Source: Streptomyces bungoensis
Lineage (GTDB): Bacteria > Actinomycetota > Actinomycetes > Streptomycetales > Streptomycetaceae
DNA length: 64,000 bases
Direction of reading: 5' to 3'
NCBI RefSeq assembly: GCF_001514215.1
Contig: NZ_KQ948859.1
Location: 192,165-256,164, forward strand
Position numbers and translations under genes: made by a program. The notes below the pieces were generated by a model that saw only the letters and a list, made by a program, of their open reading frames with translations, ran no database searches and was not told the origin of the DNA. Below, piece after piece: positions 34,068 through 41,462 of this stretch. How positions within the stretch are numbered: the stretch's first letter is position 1; the number at the start of each line of letters is the position of its first letter.

Positions 34068-34859
34068 CTAGCAGCTCGGTACGGAGCCGTTGCCCTTCTC
34101 CAGGGCCACCAGGGAGTCCACCGCGCCCCGCAGCGTGGTCACCGGGACCAGCCGGAGTCCCTTCGGCAGCTCCGCCTTGGCATCGCCGCACTCGGCCTTC
34201 GGCACCAGGAAGACGGTGGCACCGTCCCGCCGGGCGGCCTGCGTCTTCAGGGACACGCCGCCGACCGCGCCGACCCTGCCGGAGGCGTCGATCGTGCCCG
34301 TCCCGGCGACCGTGCGCCCGCCCGTGAGGTCGCCGCCGCTGCCGTCGCCGTCCAGCTTGTCGATGATCCCCAGGGTGAACAGCAGCCCGGCGCTCGGCCC
34401 GCCCACGTTGGCGAGCCTGAGGGTGACGTGCACCTTGTCGGCGCTGAGGTGCAGGTACTTCAGCGCCGCCTGGGTCGCCGCGTCCTGGGACTGCTGCATC
34501 TGCTCGACGTTGTGCTTCTCGATCTCCTTGACGCTGTTCCCGCTCGGGTAGACCGCGTCGCGCGGCATCACGGCCCGGTCCGTGCGGAACCAGTTGCCGG
34601 CCACGTCCCCGAGGGTGACCCGGGTGTCCGGGCCGGTCGCCACGATCGTCGTCATCCGCAGCTGCCCGCTGGTCCGCCGGACCGGCGCCCCGGAAACGGT
34701 GATCACGGAGGTGCCCCGGTACTGCCCGAGCACGTTCGCCGTCGTCCCCGGCCCCGCCACCGAGAACGGCAGCGGCGCGAACACGGCCGTGGCGAGCAGC
34801 GCCACGACGGGCAGGGCGCAGACGGCGACGGCCTGGGGGCGCGTGAGACGTGAGAGCAC
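34068..34859 (-). CDS. Membrane-anchored S16 (Lon-type) serine protease without PDZ domain
   Basis: A 263-aa protein with an N-terminal signal anchor (about 10-30) and a C-terminal Lon-type protease fold. The Ser-Lys dyad is S156 in NVGGPSAGLLFTLG and K205 in VGGVSLKTQAARRDGA; TVAGTGTIDASGRVGAVGG is the connecting hallmark. The related YlbL/SdrC-type proteins carry a PDZ domain between anchor and protease, but residues 35-140 here do not show one clearly. It acts outside the membrane; substrates are unknown. It starts at GTG 34859. Confidence 0.85.
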   Translation of the reverse strand: MLSRLTRPQAVAVCALPVVALLATAVFAPLPFSVAGPGTTANVLGQYRGTSVITVSGAPVRRTSGQLRMTTIVATGPDTRVTLGDVAGNWFRTDRAVMPRDAVYPSGNSVKEIEKHNVEQMQQSQDAATQAALKYLHLSADKVHVTLRLANVGGPSAGLLFTLGIIDKLDGDGSGGDLTGGRTVAGTGTIDASGRVGAVGGVSLKTQAARRDGATVFLVPKAECGDAKAELPKGLRLVPVTTLRGAVDSLVALEKGNGSVPSC

Positions 34860-34957
34860 GGGACCAATCTAACGTGACGGCCCCGGACCGCCCGCCGGGC
34901 CCACGGCTACGTCTGCCGGTGCCGGCGCGGGCGTCGGCGCCGGGGTCGGCGCCGAGG

Positions 34958-35599
34958 TCAGCGCAGGGCGTCCGCGACCTCGCGGGCCGCGTCGACCACG
35001 CGCGGGCCCACCCGCTCCGGGACGGAGTCCGCGAGCATCACCACGCCCACGCTGCCCTCGACGCCTGTCACCCCGAGCAGGGGCGCGGCCGCCCCGCTGG
35101 CCCCCGCCTCCAGCTCGCCGTGGGTGAGGGTGTAGCCGGGGTCGGAGGCGGGGCACTGGCGGGCGGAGAGGATGGCGCGGCCCGCGGCGCCGCGGTCCAG
35201 GGGGTGGCGGAAGCCCGCGCGGTAGGCGACGTGGTAGTCCGTCCAGGTCGGCTCGACCACGGCGACGGCCAGCGCCTCGGTGCCGTCCACCAGGGTCAGA
35301 TGGGCCGTCGCCCCGATGTCCTCCGCCAGCGACCTCAGCGCGGGCAGCGCGGCCTCCCGCACCAGCGGGTGCACCTGCCGGCCCAGACGCAGCACTCCCA
35401 GACCGACCCGGGCCCGGCCGCCCAGGTCACGCCGGACCAGCGCGTGCTGCTCCAGGGTGGCCAGCAACCGGTACACCACGGTCCGGTTCACGCCCAGTTT
35501 GCTGGACAGCTCGGTGACGGTCAGCCCGTGGTCCGTGTCGGCCAGCAGCTTGAGGACGCGCAGTCCCCGGTCGAGCGTCTGAGAGGTCTCCGCGGTCAC
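34958..35599 (-). CDS. hpdR: IclR-family repressor HpdR
   Basis: A 213-aa IclR-type regulator. Winged helix: TLDRGLRVLKLLADTDHGLTVTELSSKLGVNRTVVYRLLATLEQH; effector domain: DIGATAHLTLVDGTEALAVAVVEP and HPLDRGAAGRAIL. In S. coelicolor the IclR protein encoded a few genes from hppD represses hppD and hpdA, and this one occupies that place. GTG 35599 is the start because AAAGGAG lies 8 nt before it; the GTG at 35608 overlaps that ribosome binding site. Confidence 0.85.
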   Translation of the reverse strand: MTAETSQTLDRGLRVLKLLADTDHGLTVTELSSKLGVNRTVVYRLLATLEQHALVRRDLGGRARVGLGVLRLGRQVHPLVREAALPALRSLAEDIGATAHLTLVDGTEALAVAVVEPTWTDYHVAYRAGFRHPLDRGAAGRAILSARQCPASDPGYTLTHGELEAGASGAAAPLLGVTGVEGSVGVVMLADSVPERVGPRVVDAAREVADALR

Positions 35600-35883
35600 G
35601 ACGCCCACTCCTTTGGTGGTGAGGTCGGCAGACCCCTGAGCGGCGGATGCGTCACCGGATCCCGGCGGCGACGCGCTTCAGAGGCCGCCGATCGGCAGGA
35701 CGGCCCGGCGGCTCCGGGCCTTGTCGCTTCACGGCTGCGCTCCGCGGCGGCGCTGCCACGGGGCGTGTGCGTAGCGGGACAGTAGCGAAGGCGGTTCGCT
35801 CAGCGGAAGTCTCCGTCCAGAATCCGGGCAGTCCGACATCCGGCCTGCCAGGATTCGTCCCCATACGCACACGCAGCAGGCTT

Positions 35884-37740
35884 TTACCTCATGCGGGTGG
35901 CCCATTCCTGGACCTTGGCGATCCGCTGCCGCAGCTGCCCGGCCGTGGCCTCGGCGCTCGGCGGTCCGCCGCACACGCGGCGCAGTTCGGTGTGGATGAC
36001 GCCGTGCGGCTTGCCGCTCTGGTGCACGTAGGCACCCACCAGGGTGTTGAGCCGCTTGCGCAGCTCCATCATCTCCTTGTGGCTGACCACCGGCCGCCGC
36101 TCGGCGGGCAGTTCCAGCAGGTCGGCCTCGGTGTCCGGCTTCTTGCGGCTGTGCGCGATCTGCCGGGCCTGCCGCTTCTGCAGCAGCAGCTGGACCTGGT
36201 CGGGTTCCAGGAGGCCGGGGATGCCGAGGTAGTCCTGCTCCTCCTCGCTGCCCGGGTGGGCCTGCATGCCGAACTCGGCGCCGTCGTAGAGGACCCGGTC
36301 GAACACGGCCTCGGACTCCAGCGCCTCGAAGGCGAACTGCTCCTGCTCGCCGGTGTCCTCGTCCTGCTCCTTGTTCGCCTCCTCCATCTCCTTCTCGGAT
36401 TCGGCGTACGGGTCCTCCTCGCCCTCCTTCTTCGGCTTGTCGAGGGCGTGGTCCCGTTCCTTCTCCATCTCGTTGGCGAAGGTCAGCAGGTCGGGCACGG
36501 TGGGCAGGAACACGGACGCGGTCTCGCCGCGCCGCCGGGACCGCACGAAACGGCCGACGGCCTGGGCGAAGAAGAGCGGGGTGGAGATGGTGGTGGCGTA
36601 CACCCCGACCGCGAGCCGGGGCACGTCGACGCCCTCGGACACCATGCGCACCGCGACCATCCAGCGGTCGTCGCTGCCGCTGAAGTCGTCGATCCGCTTC
36701 GAGGCACCGGCGTCGTCGGACAGCACGAGGGTCGCCTTCGTGCCGGTGATCTCCCGGATCAGCTTGGCGTAGGCGCGGGCGGAGTCCTGGTCGGAGGCGA
36801 TGACCAGCGCACCGGCGTCCGGGATGCCCTTGCGCACCTCGGTCAGCCGCTGGTCGGCGGCGCGCAGCACGCTGGGCATCCACTCGCCGCGCGGGTCGAG
36901 GGCGGTGCGCCAGGCCTGGCTGACCGCGTCCTTCGTCATCGGCTCGCCGAGCCGGGCGGCGATCTCGTCGCCGGCCTTGGTGCGCCAGCGCATGTTGCCG
37001 CTGTAGGAGAGGAAGATGACGGGCCGGACGACGTGGTCGGCGAGGGCGTTGCCGTAGCCGTAGGTGTAGTCGGCGGCGGACCGGCGGATGCCGTCCTGCC
37101 CCTCCTCGTACGTGACGAAGGGGATCGGGTTGGTGTCGGACCGGAACGGCGTACCGGTCAGGGCGAGCCGCCGGGTCGCGGGCTCGAACGCCTCCAGGCA
37201 CGCCTCACCCCAGGACTTGGAGTCGCCGGCGTGGTGGATCTCGTCGAGGATGACGAGGGTCTTGCGCTGCTCGACGCGGTTGCGGTGCAGCATGGGGCGC
37301 ACGCCGACGCCCGCGTAGGTGACGGCGACGCCGTCGTAGTCCTTGCCGAGCGGGCCCGCGCTGTACTCGGGGTCGAGCTTGATGCCGATCCGGGCCGCGG
37401 CCTCCGCCCACTGCTTCTTCAGGTGCTCGGTCGGTGCGACGACGGTCACCTGCTGCACGACGTGGTGGTGCAGCAGCCAGGAGGCGAGGGTCAGCGCGAA
37501 GGTGGTCTTGCCGGCGCCGGGGGTGGCGACGGCGAGGAAGTCGCGCGGCTGCTCCTGGATGTACTTCTCCATCGCCCCGTGCTGCCAGGCACGCAGCTTG
37601 CCGGCGGTGCCCCAGGGGGCGCGGCCCGGGAAGGCGGGCGAAAGGTGGTGGGAGTGCGTCGAGGAAGAAGACATGGGGGTGGGCCCGGAGGGCCCTCCGT
37701 TGAGGGTGGTGGCGGGTGACGGGCGGGCGGTGGTAGTCAC
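35884..37740 (-). CDS. DEAD/DEAH-box helicase (superfamily 2)
   Basis: A 618-aa helicase. Motif I is ATPGAGKT (about 72-79), motif II DEIH (166-169), motif III LTGTPF, and motif VI region QAVGRFVRSRRRG. Between the two lobes' end and the C-terminus lies a 45-residue Glu/Lys-rich insertion (DKPKKEGEEDPYAESEKEMEEANKEQ in part). The family is common in Streptomyces and its nucleic-acid substrate is unknown. The start is GTG 37740 with GGAG close upstream; ATG 37674 is an alternative. The fingerprint resembles the type III restriction/SSL2-like group. Confidence 0.88.
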   Translation of the reverse strand: MTTTARPSPATTLNGGPSGPTPMSSSSTHSHHLSPAFPGRAPWGTAGKLRAWQHGAMEKYIQEQPRDFLAVATPGAGKTTFALTLASWLLHHHVVQQVTVVAPTEHLKKQWAEAAARIGIKLDPEYSAGPLGKDYDGVAVTYAGVGVRPMLHRNRVEQRKTLVILDEIHHAGDSKSWGEACLEAFEPATRRLALTGTPFRSDTNPIPFVTYEEGQDGIRRSAADYTYGYGNALADHVVRPVIFLSYSGNMRWRTKAGDEIAARLGEPMTKDAVSQAWRTALDPRGEWMPSVLRAADQRLTEVRKGIPDAGALVIASDQDSARAYAKLIREITGTKATLVLSDDAGASKRIDDFSGSDDRWMVAVRMVSEGVDVPRLAVGVYATTISTPLFFAQAVGRFVRSRRRGETASVFLPTVPDLLTFANEMEKERDHALDKPKKEGEEDPYAESEKEMEEANKEQDEDTGEQEQFAFEALESEAVFDRVLYDGAEFGMQAHPGSEEEQDYLGIPGLLEPDQVQLLLQKRQARQIAHSRKKPDTEADLLELPAERRPVVSHKEMMELRKRLNTLVGAYVHQSGKPHGVIHTELRRVCGGPPSAEATAGQLRQRIAKVQEWATRMR

Positions 37741-37864
37741 GGTCTCCGTGGATCAAGGGTCGGCAGCTCGGCTGTGTATGGCGACCGGGCCACCCTACCG
37801 GCGGGCCGACGGTGCCCACGCGGCAACGAGGCGGGGACGCGGCCGGGTGGGACTCACGTCACAG

Positions 37865-38233
37865 TCAGCGCGCGAAGCGGGGCAAGTGGGCCGCGATCTT
37901 GGGTACGTCCAGAGCGCCCTGCCAGACGTCGAGAACGAAGCGCTCAGCCTCGTCGACGTCGAAGTCGGAGTCCAGCGGATGCCCGTTCATGTGCAGGAAG
38001 ACCCAGGTCGCATACCAGGCGATGCGCTTGTTGCCGTCGACCAGGGCGTGGTTGCGGGCCAGCGATTCCATCAATGCCGCCGCCTTCTGCCAGACGTCCG
38101 GATAGGCATCCTGCCCGAACACGCTCGACTGGGGACGGGCGAGCGCCGAGTCGAGGAGCCCATAATCGCGCACCTCGTCCGCCCCGAGCCGCTGGGCGAG
38201 GTTCAGCAACTCGGGGAGCGTGAGGTAGTGCAT
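37865..38233 (-). CDS. Doc-like Fic-domain toxin
   Basis: A 122-aa protein with the Fic/Doc fold. The active-site loop is HALVDGNKR (62-70), matching Doc's HxFx(D/N)xNKR form in place of the HPFxxGNGR of AMPylating Fic proteins; the Phe position is Leu. Phage P1 Doc phosphorylates EF-Tu and blocks translation. It starts at ATG 38233, which shares its A with the TGA stop of the antitoxin gene (TGATG), so translation is coupled. Confidence 0.88.
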   Translation of the reverse strand: MHYLTLPELLNLAQRLGADEVRDYGLLDSALARPQSSVFGQDAYPDVWQKAAALMESLARNHALVDGNKRIAWYATWVFLHMNGHPLDSDFDVDEAERFVLDVWQGALDVPKIAAHLPRFAR

Positions 38234-38430
38234 CAGGCGAGCCTGCGGTTCAGCTCGGCGCTGGCCTTGAGCACATGATCGGCCGCCTCGTTGAACAGAC
38301 GCGAGTGCTCGTTTATGGCCGCGATCACGGCGTCGTGCGCGAAGGCCTGCATACTGCGCCCTTCCTGGGCCGCACGCTGTCGGAGGGCGTCGAGCTCTTC
38401 GTCCGTAAACCGCAGGTTCAGTCCAGCCAT
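38233..38430 (-). CDS. Ribbon-helix-helix antitoxin of the Doc pair
   Basis: A 65-aa protein: GLNLRFTDEELDALRQRAAQEGRSMQAFAHDAVIAAI is an Arc/MetJ-type ribbon-helix-helix DNA-binding unit, and the remaining helix (RLFNEAADHVLKASAELNRRL) would contact the toxin. Antitoxin-first order and TGATG overlap with the Doc gene are typical of toxin-antitoxin operons. A palindrome lies 17 nt upstream of the start, a likely autoregulatory operator. Confidence 0.85.
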   Translation of the reverse strand: MAGLNLRFTDEELDALRQRAAQEGRSMQAFAHDAVIAAINEHSRLFNEAADHVLKASAELNRRLA

Positions 38431-38446
38431 GCGGTTACGGTACTGC

Positions 38447-38456
38447 GTGGTACCAC
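38447..38456. promoter_or_regulatory. Palindromic operator of the RHH/Doc operon
   Basis: GTGGTACCAC is a perfect 10-bp palindrome 17-26 nt upstream of the antitoxin start. A further GTACC element occurs between it and the start (minus strand). RHH antitoxins usually bind such repeated short palindromes; binding here is inferred. Confidence 0.5.
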
Positions 38457-38462
38457 ATGGTG

Positions 38463-39902
38463 TCATTCGGAAGCCCGCACCCGCCGCGTCACCCACGCCC
38501 CCACCACCGCCACCCCCGCCATCGGCAGGAAGACGGCCGCGAAGGCGGCGGGGTGGCCGGTGCCGGTCGCGGGGGACGCCGTCGTGCTGCCGCCGCCCAG
38601 GGTGGCGAAGGCCGCGCCGGTCGCCGCCAGGAGGACCACGTTGGACAGGGCGTCGGAGATCTGCAGGGCGGCGGAGTTGGCGCCGGCCTCCTCGGGGGCG
38701 GACAGCTGGAGCAGCAGCACGCTCGTGGAGGAGATCACCAGGCCCATGCCGAAGCAGCCGAAGCCCCAGGCGACGGCGACGACCCAGACGGGCACGGAGT
38801 GCAGGAGCACGCTCGGCGCGGCGAGGATCGCGGCGGCCACCAGCACCATCCCGGACGTCATCAGCCGCTCCCGGTACGGCTCCACCCGCGGCCGCGACTG
38901 CACCCAGGAGCCCAGCGCCCAGGTGCCGCCGCCGGCCGCCAGCGAGAACCCGGCCAGGGTCGGGGACAGTCCCCGCTGGGTGACCAGCATCAGCGGGACG
39001 AAGGACTCCGCGGCGATGAAGGACCCGGCGGAGACCCCGCGCAGCAGTACGACGGAGGGCAGCCCGCGGGCGGCGCGGTAGGTGCCGGGCGGGAGGAGAC
39101 CGCGGACGGCGGGCACGAGCAGCGCGGCGCCGGCCAGGCCCGGGACCAGGGAGACCCAGGTCAGGTCCTGGGCGGCGTACTGGAGGAGCCCGGCGCCGAG
39201 GGAGACGGCGAGGGCGAGCCGGATGCGGCGGCGGCCGGCGGGGACGAAGTCGCCGGTGGCGCCCACGGGGCCCGAGGTGCGCTGCCGTATCCGGGGCAGC
39301 GCGAGCGCGAGCGGGAACACCACCAGCACGGGTATGCCGAGGAAGACCCACCGCCAGCCGAGGTGCTCGGTCACGGCGCCCGCGGCGAGGGGGCCGACGA
39401 CCGACGGTACGACCCAGCTCGCGGCGAAGGCCGCCATGATCGCCGGGCGCAGCCGCTCGGGATACGCCCGCCCGACGACGACGTAGAGCGCGACGATGAC
39501 CAGCCCGCCGCCGAACCCCTGCACGGCCCGGCCCAGGATGAACACCCACATGACCTGGGCGGTGCCGGCGACGACGAGGCCGGCGGCGAAGGCCGCGATG
39601 CCGGTGGTCAGCGCGCCGAGCGGGCCGCGCCGGTCGGACCACTGCCCGGCGAGCACCATGCCGAACAGGCTGGTGGTGAAGTACCCGGAGAAGGCGAAGG
39701 CGTACAGCGCCAGCCCGTCGAGCTCCCGCGCGGCGACCGGCATCGCGGTGCCGACGGCCGTCGCCTCGAAGGCGATGAGCAGCACGACGGAGACGATCCC
39801 GACACTGAGCGCCCGGTACGACCGGCCCAGCACACCGCCGTTCTCTTCCGGGACGCGGGCATCTTCCACCACAGCGGTGTCGGGGGACTCGAGGGCACTC
39901 AT
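38463..39902 (-). CDS. MFS transporter
   Basis: A 479-aa integral membrane protein with 12-14 helices. GMVLAGQWSDRRGPLGALTTG is the MFS motif A loop between helices 2 and 3, and GRAVQGFGGGLVIVALYVVVGRAYPERLRP is the following conserved block of drug-type exporters. Substrate not assignable. The gene stops 32 nt upstream of the antitoxin start region on the same strand (38463 against 38430), so the toxin-antitoxin operon promoter lies inside or right at its 3' end. Confidence 0.9.
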   Translation of the reverse strand: MSALESPDTAVVEDARVPEENGGVLGRSYRALSVGIVSVVLLIAFEATAVGTAMPVAARELDGLALYAFAFSGYFTTSLFGMVLAGQWSDRRGPLGALTTGIAAFAAGLVVAGTAQVMWVFILGRAVQGFGGGLVIVALYVVVGRAYPERLRPAIMAAFAASWVVPSVVGPLAAGAVTEHLGWRWVFLGIPVLVVFPLALALPRIRQRTSGPVGATGDFVPAGRRRIRLALAVSLGAGLLQYAAQDLTWVSLVPGLAGAALLVPAVRGLLPPGTYRAARGLPSVVLLRGVSAGSFIAAESFVPLMLVTQRGLSPTLAGFSLAAGGGTWALGSWVQSRPRVEPYRERLMTSGMVLVAAAILAAPSVLLHSVPVWVVAVAWGFGCFGMGLVISSTSVLLLQLSAPEEAGANSAALQISDALSNVVLLAATGAAFATLGGGSTTASPATGTGHPAAFAAVFLPMAGVAVVGAWVTRRVRASE

Positions 39903-39999
39903 GCCCGTCAGGGTAAGGCCCGTCGACGGGTTTGGCCCCTGTCGGTGGTCGGGTCCGTCCTGCGACCTTGGTCGTACGCCCGGCCGTGCCCGGCAGAGG

Positions 40000-41160
40000 T
40001 CAGAGCACCCCGCCCGCCTCGTCCTGGAACAGCTCCGTCCAGTAGTGCCAGGCGGTGTCCGGGAGCAGGGGCGTGGGGTCCACGGCGGTCAGAGTGTGGA
40101 TCATGGCCGCGGCCAGCTGGTCGTAGGCCGTCGTGGTCAGCTCGCGGGACAGGTGCTCGTCGATGGTGCGCTCGTGGTGCAGGAGCCAGAGGGTGAACGC
40201 CAGGGTGGAGACGTCGGTGTTGAGGGCGTGGAGCGTCGCGCCGGGCTCGCTGAACGTGAGGACCGCGCCCGTTCTGCCGTCGACCACCAGGCTGTTGTCC
40301 TCGACCAGGTACCCCAGGCGGACCAGGTGGCCGGCGTGCGCGGGGAGGGTGGCCAGGACGCGGTCGTCGGGGCGCTCGGTGGTGAAGTACTCGGTGAGGG
40401 TGGGCAGCGGCGCGTCCGTGTCGGCGTGGAAGAGGACCGCCTCCTCCGGCAGGCCCGTCTCGCGCAGGAAGCGGCGGGTCGGCTCGTGGGTGAGCGTGGC
40501 GGGGAGGTCGATCTCCTCGAAGCGGACCACCCGGCCGTACCCGAACTCCTGGTCCAGGACGCGGGCGGGCACGTCCAGGGTGAGGCCGGACGCGGTGCCG
40601 GGGCCGGCGGCGAGGGCGAGCGGGCGGATGAGGGCCGCCGCCTTCCAGTAGGGCGGGACCGCGCCGTCCGTGCCCTCCTCGAAGAGGGCGAGCAGGCGGC
40701 GGGTGGCCTCGGCCGCCGTCCCGGGACCGTACTGCCCGGCCAGGGCGGCGAAGCGGCCGCGCAGGCCCGACAGTTCCTCCGTGACCGCGGCGAAACGCAG
40801 CAGGGTGTCCAGGGACGGGGCGAAGGGGCGCCACTCGGCCGGGTCGAAGAGGTAGGCCGTCGTGATCTCGCCGGTCGCGCCGTCGAGCAGGATCGACTCG
40901 CGGTCCATGCCCGCGGGGTTGAGGAGTTCGCCTATCACCAGGCGGCCGCGCAGCTCCTCCGCCAGGTGGAAGGGACCGTCCGTGGCGTCGCCCAGCGTGC
41001 GCAGGCCGTGCGTGCGCAGCGGGGAGAAGGTCAGCAGGTCGGTGTCGGCGGGCAGTCCGGGGCCCGTCAGCAGGCCGCGCGTCGGCGCGTGCGTGACGTG
41101 GCGGTCCAGCTCCGCCTCGGTCAGCGTGATCGCCGGAACCCCGGCCTCCGTCGTGCTCAT
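40000..41160 (-). CDS. SUKH-4-like immunity-family protein with internal duplication
   Basis: A 386-aa soluble protein with two related halves. Residues about 13-130 (HVTHAPTRGLLTGPGLP... and ...ESILLDGATGEITTAYLF) and about 220-340 (TLTHEPTRRFLRETGLP... and ...NSLVVDGRTGAVLTFSE) repeat the same order of motifs. This pattern matches the SUKH-4 family, described as immunity proteins for polymorphic or nucleic-acid-targeting toxins. No toxin gene is adjacent, so a role in immunity is uncertain. Start ATG 41160 has GGGGAG 2-3 nt upstream, a tight spacing. Confidence 0.65.
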   Translation of the reverse strand: MSTTEAGVPAITLTEAELDRHVTHAPTRGLLTGPGLPADTDLLTFSPLRTHGLRTLGDATDGPFHLAEELRGRLVIGELLNPAGMDRESILLDGATGEITTAYLFDPAEWRPFAPSLDTLLRFAAVTEELSGLRGRFAALAGQYGPGTAAEATRRLLALFEEGTDGAVPPYWKAAALIRPLALAAGPGTASGLTLDVPARVLDQEFGYGRVVRFEEIDLPATLTHEPTRRFLRETGLPEEAVLFHADTDAPLPTLTEYFTTERPDDRVLATLPAHAGHLVRLGYLVEDNSLVVDGRTGAVLTFSEPGATLHALNTDVSTLAFTLWLLHHERTIDEHLSRELTTTAYDQLAAAMIHTLTAVDPTPLLPDTAWHYWTELFQDEAGGVL

Positions 41161-41336
41161 CGCTCCCCCGCGATCGTGCTCGGTACGTCGCCGCGCGCCG
41201 TACGCCGTCCCTGGGCAGGGCGTGCCCGGCCGCCCAGGGCCTGTCGGACGCGGCCGTCCCCCACTGCTGCGCACAGTACGCCGCACCACTGACAACGCCC
41301 GGTGGGAAGGACGCCGGACGGCCCCGGGCCGTTGCC

Positions 41337-41462
41337 TCAGGTGAGGTAGATGCCGCCCAGGACGACGACCAGGGCCGCCAGGACGAACACGAGGATCCAC
41401 AGGAACAGCTTGCCGAGGCTCGGCGGGGGCTCGTAGCGGGGCTCTTCGGGGGGTGCGCTCAC
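41337..41462 (-). CDS. 41-aa single-helix membrane peptide at the end of the Mo-hydroxylase operon
   Basis: A 41-residue peptide: a short Pro/Glu-rich start (SAPPEEPRYEPPPS) and one hydrophobic helix (LFLWILVFVLAALVVVLGGIYL) ending in Thr. GTG 41462 overlaps the stop of the Mo subunit (GTGA), the same 4-nt overlap used at the other two junctions of the operon. That coupling argues it is real and functionally tied to the enzyme, perhaps as a membrane tether; no family is known to me. Confidence 0.75.
   Translation of the reverse strand: MSAPPEEPRYEPPPSLGKLFLWILVFVLAALVVVLGGIYLT

Noticed and set aside
35652..35870. Minus-strand frame of 72 codons between hpdR and the helicase
   Set aside because: No Shine-Dalgarno, no family, and composition typical of non-coding GC-rich DNA; the region most likely holds the hpdR promoter.
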